Assembly: GCA_913056415.1 (NCBI GenBank)
Contig: CAJXNA010000081.1
Coordinates: 1-8,163, forward strand
Length of the DNA: 8,163 nucleotides
Direction of reading: 5' to 3'
Source: an uncultured Chloroflexota bacterium
Lineage (GTDB): Bacteria; Chloroflexota; Dehalococcoidia; SM23-28-2; RBG-16-64-32
Shown: piece by piece, positions 5,499 through 8,163 of the stretch
How the letters are laid out: each line of letters starts with the position of its first letter
Position numbering within the stretch: position 1 is the first letter of the stretch
Notes under the pieces: model-generated
Database searches by the model: none
Told to the model about the DNA's origin: nothing
The model's input: only the letters and a program-made list of their open reading frames with translations
Program-made: the position numbers and the translations under genes

Positions 5499-5529
5499 AA
5501 AGTGTTACGCCTATCGTGCCCTTTCCGGG

Positions 5530-6195
5530 TCAGCCGGTCCGCTCGGCGCGGTGGCTCTGGATGTAGTCGATGCTCTTCCGGAACCAGCTCTCGTCGATGC
5601 GGCGGCTCGCCATCAGATAGTTGAGCATCGTCTCCAGGCCCAGGATGGAGATCAGGTTGTAGCCGTGCTTCTGGAGCCGTTCGCGGGCGCCCTCCTGGCG
5701 GTCCAGAAGCACCACCACGTCTTTCACCGTGAGCCCCGCCTCGATCTGGAGGAACGCTGCCGTCTCGATGACGTTACCGCCGCTGGTAATCAGATCGTCC
5801 ACCAGAAGGACGGTCTCGCCGCGCTCGTACTTCCCCTCCACGAAGGCGCGGGCGCCGTTGCGCTCCTTCGCCGGGTGGATGTAGATGAGGGGAACCTTGC
5901 TGGCCAGCGAGTGAGCCATAGCCAAATGTAGCCCTCCAAAGAGGATGCCACTTACCCGCTGGAACGGTTGCACCCGGGGGTTCAGCATCCGTTGCAGCGT
6001 TTGCACCTCCTGGTGGATGACGCGTCCGGCTCTCTGCAGCGCGCGCGGGTCGCTGATGAGGAGGCGCAGATTCACGTACACCGGCGAATGCAGTGTCGTG
6101 CGGCCCACGGTGAAGTCTCCGAACTGGACTGCGCCCAGGTCCCAGAGCGCCTTCGCTAGCCAGAGGTTACCGGTGTCTCGTAGTGATTGGGGCAT
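5530..6195 (-). CDS. pyrE: Orotate phosphoribosyltransferase-like protein with altered catalytic loop
   Basis: This 221-residue type I phosphoribosyltransferase would convert orotate and PRPP to OMP in pyrimidine synthesis. The PRPP motif VLLVDDLITSGGN (129-141) is intact, with both acidic residues (Asp133, Asp134). GAVQFGDFTV (21-30) and SPVYVNLRLLISDPRAL (37-53) resemble the OPRT domain of eukaryotic UMP synthase, as does VVLLDRQEGARERLQKHG (161-178). However, the flexible loop that normally reads R-K-x-x-K-x-(H/Y)-G is His-Pro-Ala-Lys-Glu-Arg-Asn-Gly (107-114), so the usual Arg-Lys pair is missing unless Lys110 takes over. The substrate-loop sequence GILFGGLHLA (83-92) is also unusual; the family normally has a proline here (PYGGLP or PYTALP). 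It may be a divergent true OPRT or a paralogue with another base substrate. ATG 6195 lacks a clear ribosome-binding site. It is transcribed from its own promoter (6268-6296). Confidence 0.83.
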   Translation of the reverse strand: MPQSLRDTGNLWLAKALWDLGAVQFGDFTVGRTTLHSPVYVNLRLLISDPRALQRAGRVIHQEVQTLQRMLNPRVQPFQRVSGILFGGLHLAMAHSLASKVPLIYIHPAKERNGARAFVEGKYERGETVLLVDDLITSGGNVIETAAFLQIEAGLTVKDVVVLLDRQEGARERLQKHGYNLISILGLETMLNYLMASRRIDESWFRKSIDYIQSHRAERTG

Positions 6196-6267
6196 ATCTG
6201 GTCGCAGACAGCGGAAGAGGCTCTCCCAGCCGGGGGTAGGCCTGCTTTCGGCCGTTGGAACAGCGCG

Positions 6268-6296
6268 ACGATAACACTCGCGGTTCGGGGTGTCAA
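6268..6296 (-). promoter_or_regulatory. Sigma70-type promoter for the pyrE-like gene
   Basis: A perfect TTGACA (6296-6291) is followed after 17 bases by TATCGT (6273-6268) with a TGT extension. The -35 overlaps the TGA stop of the upstream dehydrogenase. A start near 6261 gives a leader of about 66 bases that holds two small hairpins (GGCC pairs; GGCT/AGCC). Confidence 0.68.
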
Positions 6297-7312
6297 GATA
6301 GCGATGCCAGACGCTGACGCCGTGCCGCCCGCCAGGCTGCGGCCACTTCTCGATTGGCGGTATCCTTGGGAATCCGACCGCGTAGCGCTGTCAGTAGGTT
6401 TTCCGCGGCTAGTTTGGCCATGTGCTCTCGTGTAGCCACGCTGGCGCTGGCGACGTGGGGCACGATCACCACGTTCTCAAGCGTGAGGAGCGGGTCTTCC
6501 GGCTGAATAGGTTCGGGATCGGTCACGTCGAGGGCGGCGCCGCCGATGCGCCCGAGCTTGAGGGCTTCGTACAGCGCCGTCTGATCGACCAGAGATCCGC
6601 GGCTGGTGTTCACAAGGACGGCCGACTCCTTCATCAGTCCTAGCTCCCTTCTGCTGATGAGGCGACGGGTCTCCGCTGTCAGCGGGACGTGCAGCGTAAC
6701 GAAGTCCGACTGCCGCAGTAGCTCCTCCAGGGGCAGGAAGGTCATCCCGTACCGGCGCTCGAGCCTGGGCTTGCGGCTGTTGCTGTGGTAGACGATGCGC
6801 ATGCCGAAGCCGCGCGCCCGTTTGGCTACCGCTGCTCCCACGCCGCCCATGCCCACGATCCCCAGCGTGGCGCCGAACACGTCCCGGCCCAGCAGGATGG
6901 ACGGCCCCCACGTTCTCCAGCGGCCCGCCCGCACGTATCGGTCCGCTTCCGGGATGCGGCGAGCGGCCGCCAGCAGCAGGGCGAAGGTGAAATCAGCCAC
7001 CGTCTCGCTGAGGACGCCGGGCGTGCGCGTCACCAGAACGCTGCGCTCGCTCGCCGCCGGAAGGTCAATGTTGTCGAAGCCGGTGGCCATATTGCTCACC
7101 ACGATTAGGTTGGGAGCGCCGTCCAGCAGCGTCGTGTCCACGCGGTCGGTCAGCAGCGTCAGCAGCCCGTGGCAGCCGGCAGCTTGCGACCGGAGCTCCT
7201 GTGGCGGCGGGGGCAACTCCTCCTCCCACACGCGCAGCTCCGTGTGCTGAGCTAGCAGATCGAGAGCGCCGCCCGGCAGGCGGCGCGTCACGAATACTGT
7301 GGGCTTGGCCAC
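6293..7312 (-). CDS. D-2-hydroxyacid dehydrogenase (glyoxylate/hydroxypyruvate reductase type)
   Basis: This 339-residue cytoplasmic oxidoreductase reduces a 2-oxoacid with NAD(P)H. The Rossmann motif is GIVGMGGVG (151-159), and the catalytic triad is Arg238 in NTSRG, Glu267 in DPEP and His286 in VPHVASAS. The second strand ends YHSNSRKPR (175-183), with Ser/Arg where NAD-specific members carry Asp, which suggests NADPH. Overall motifs and length fit glyoxylate/hydroxypyruvate reductase (GyaR/GhrB-like) better than SerA, since no ACT domain follows. The C-terminus has a 20-residue basic extension (AAAWRAARRQRLASLS end). The GTG start at 7312 lies 4 bases after the DinB stop, so it is the second gene of a tight operon and relies on coupled translation; no strong ribosome-binding site is visible. 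Confidence 0.9.
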   Translation of the reverse strand: MAKPTVFVTRRLPGGALDLLAQHTELRVWEEELPPPPQELRSQAAGCHGLLTLLTDRVDTTLLDGAPNLIVVSNMATGFDNIDLPAASERSVLVTRTPGVLSETVADFTFALLLAAARRIPEADRYVRAGRWRTWGPSILLGRDVFGATLGIVGMGGVGAAVAKRARGFGMRIVYHSNSRKPRLERRYGMTFLPLEELLRQSDFVTLHVPLTAETRRLISRRELGLMKESAVLVNTSRGSLVDQTALYEALKLGRIGGAALDVTDPEPIQPEDPLLTLENVVIVPHVASASVATREHMAKLAAENLLTALRGRIPKDTANREVAAAWRAARRQRLASLS

Positions 7313-7316
7313 GTGC

Positions 7317-7850
7317 CTAGCCGGCGGCGGCCGGTCGGCGCTGGTCCGGCTCCTTCCCGCTCCGGAATTGCGGCTTGTAGGTCGTCTCCTCGCCGCGGAG
7401 CTGGTCGTAGTGCATGCGATCGTGCCGGTAGTATGACCTCAGCCACTGCATGACAGTGAGGGTGCCGAACACGGCGCTGGTCGCCGTGCGGTCGTAGTCC
7501 TGGGGGCGCATTCGCTCCATGACAGCCAGCGTCTTCTCGCGCTGCGCGCGCATCTCCGTGATGTGCTCGGGAACAGCGTTCAGGTGGGCGCGCTCCAGGG
7601 GGATTGCGACAGGCTCTCCCTGTACGCCGTCCAGGTTGGCGCCGTCCTCCGCGAGCGCCTTCTCCACCCATGCGCGGTAGGCGCTCTCCATCTCGCACAG
7701 GTGGGACATCTGCTGCTTGGCGGTCCACTCCTCCGGCTTGAGGGGCGTGCTCGCCTCCTCATCGCTGAGGCGCTCGAGGGTGGAGAGCAGCTTGCCGCGC
7801 TCCTCCGCCATCTTCTCCCGCAGCTCCTTGATCGGGACTTCCTCGGCCAT
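7317..7850 (-). CDS. DinB-family metalloprotein
   Basis: This 177-residue four-helix-bundle protein belongs to the DinB/mycothiol-dependent enzyme superfamily. The metal-binding triad is visible as His50 in MSHLCEME and His143 plus His147 in YYRHDRMHYDQL, with Trp42 at the usual EEWTAKQQ position. Family members bind Zn or Ni; some are thiol S-transferases using bacillithiol or mycothiol, many have no known role. The C-terminus (about 160-177) is basic and disordered. ATG 7850 has a clear AGGAG site (7858-7862) seven bases upstream. It leads the operon with the dehydrogenase, which may mean a detoxification or oxidation-stress role, but this is only context. The -10 lies at 7919-7924. Confidence 0.87.
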   Translation of the reverse strand: MAEEVPIKELREKMAEERGKLLSTLERLSDEEASTPLKPEEWTAKQQMSHLCEMESAYRAWVEKALAEDGANLDGVQGEPVAIPLERAHLNAVPEHITEMRAQREKTLAVMERMRPQDYDRTATSAVFGTLTVMQWLRSYYRHDRMHYDQLRGEETTYKPQFRSGKEPDQRRPAAAG

Positions 7851-7860
7851 GGTGGCACTC

Positions 7861-7870
7861 CTAGCGCTAG
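7861..7870. other. CTAGCGCTAG palindrome at the DinB ribosome-binding site
   Basis: This is a perfect 10-base palindrome in the DinB leader; its edge overlaps the AGGAG ribosome-binding site (7858-7862). It is too short and loop-free for a stable hairpin, so if functional it would be a protein site on DNA or a pairing site between transcripts. Confidence 0.25.
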
Positions 7871-7896
7871 TGATAGCCGCGACGCCGGGTCTGTCG

Positions 7897-7926
7897 TTGA
7901 GCGCCGCCGGATGCTAAGATTATACT
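7897..7926 (+). promoter_or_regulatory. Probable promoter of the rhodanese gene
   Basis: TTGAGC (7897-7902) and TATACT (7921-7926) are 18 bases apart, four and five of six consensus matches. A start near 7933 gives a leader of about 60 bases containing the 7932-7962 inverted repeat. The -10 overlaps that of the divergent DinB promoter. Confidence 0.5.
7919..7924 (-). promoter_or_regulatory. -10 element of the DinB-dehydrogenase operon
   Basis: The minus strand has a perfect TATAAT. The best-spaced -35 (TACTTT or TTACTT, 17 to 18 bases upstream) is weak, so an activator or an alternative -35 is possible. The leader would be about 60 bases. Confidence 0.5.
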
Positions 7927-7931
7927 CGGAG

Positions 7932-7962
7932 GCGATTGCAAAGTAATCCGTGTGCAAATCGC
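7932..7962. repeat. Imperfect inverted repeat between divergent genes
   Basis: GCGATTGCA (7932-7940) and TGCAAATCGC (7953-7962) are complementary apart from one extra base, with 12 bases between. It lies just beyond the shared -10 region, upstream of the DinB -10 and inside the start of the rhodanese leader. It could be an operator for both genes or a leader hairpin. Confidence 0.35.
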
Positions 7963-7993
7963 GACAATCCCGGAAGCGAGGAGGTCGGGTCGG

Positions 7994-8163
7994 ATGCCCA
8001 CTAAGGATCCGCAGGAACCCTTCACCCGTATCACCGTGGACGAGGGGAAGGAGTTGATGACCAGCGACAACGTAGCCGTCATTGACGTGCGGGAGCCCCA
8101 CGAGTACAACGCTGGCCACGTGCCGAACGCCACGCTTATCCCCGTCGCCACCGTGTTCGCTCG
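7994..8163 (+). CDS. Rhodanese-domain protein, N-terminal part only
   Basis: The frame from ATG 7994 stays open to the right edge (56 full codons). After a short polar start, TRITVDEGKELMTSDNVAVI (11-30) leads into DVREPHEYNAGHVPNA (31-46), the hallmark first half of a rhodanese domain: Asp31, the REPHEY helix and the GHVPNA loop. The catalytic cysteine loop lies beyond the window, so transferase activity cannot be judged; single-domain sulfurtransferases and inactive regulatory forms are both possible. No signal peptide is present, so it is probably cytoplasmic. GAGGAGG (7978-7984) nine bases upstream supports this start. It is divergent from the DinB operon and shares its control region. 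Confidence 0.87.
   Translation, partial: MPTKDPQEPFTRITVDEGKELMTSDNVAVIDVREPHEYNAGHVPNATLIPVATVFA

Noticed and set aside
1..8163. CRISPR arrays, tRNA or rRNA genes, insertion sequences, defence or toxin-antitoxin systems
   Set aside because: No regularly spaced repeats, no cloverleaf, no transposase and no such domain combinations were seen.

Overview
The window reads as a GC-rich bacterial chromosome segment. Its bulk (about 320 to 8163) fits the Chloroflexota, perhaps a Dehalococcoidia-type lineage. This is inferred from the mix of a split B12-dependent acyl-CoA mutase, an ADP-forming acyl-CoA synthetase subunit, a UMPS-like orotate phosphoribosyltransferase and a short HHW...GVCxxCG zinc-ribbon-like protein. 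No rRNA or marker gene is present to confirm it. The first 303 bases differ in codon choice (TCG serine, many CGATCG words), look proteobacterial, and may be transferred DNA or an assembly junction.

Layout, left to right. A secreted PLD/Nuc-type nuclease (minus strand, C-terminus outside the window) lies directly after a metallo-beta-lactamase-fold hydrolase. That hydrolase follows the ATP-grasp beta subunit of an ADP-forming acyl-CoA synthetase (acdB). acdB has its own promoter, whose -35 lies inside a 13-bp perfect hairpin that also follows a two-gene unit: an RRM glycine-rich RNA-binding protein and a small Cys/His protein. Next comes a 553-residue B12 mutase catalytic subunit. Its substrate-pocket residues (Phe83, Gln201) match isobutyryl-CoA mutase rather than methylmalonyl-CoA mutase. 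A small excisionase/MerR-like DNA-binding protein is transcribed divergently from it. Then come a lipoprotein with its own promoter, a pyrE-like phosphoribosyltransferase with its own promoter, and a tight DinB / D-2-hydroxyacid dehydrogenase operon. A rhodanese-domain gene on the plus strand leaves the window at the right edge, and its promoter overlaps that of the DinB gene.

The metabolic theme is acyl-CoA chemistry (mutase, ADP-forming acyl-CoA synthetase, possibly the hydrolase), but each two-subunit enzyme has only one subunit here. The mutase lacks its B12-binding subunit and MeaB-type chaperone, and acdB lacks its alpha subunit. The other genes are household or stress functions: pyrimidine synthesis, 2-oxoacid reduction, a DinB metalloprotein, RNA chaperoning and sulfur transfer. 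I see no CRISPR array, tRNA, insertion sequence or defence cassette. No stretch over 300 bases lacks a gene; the largest gaps (about 145 to 155 bases) hold the promoters and inverted repeats listed. The strongest candidates for something new are the mutase specificity, the altered catalytic loop of the pyrE-like enzyme, and the superposed hairpin and promoter.
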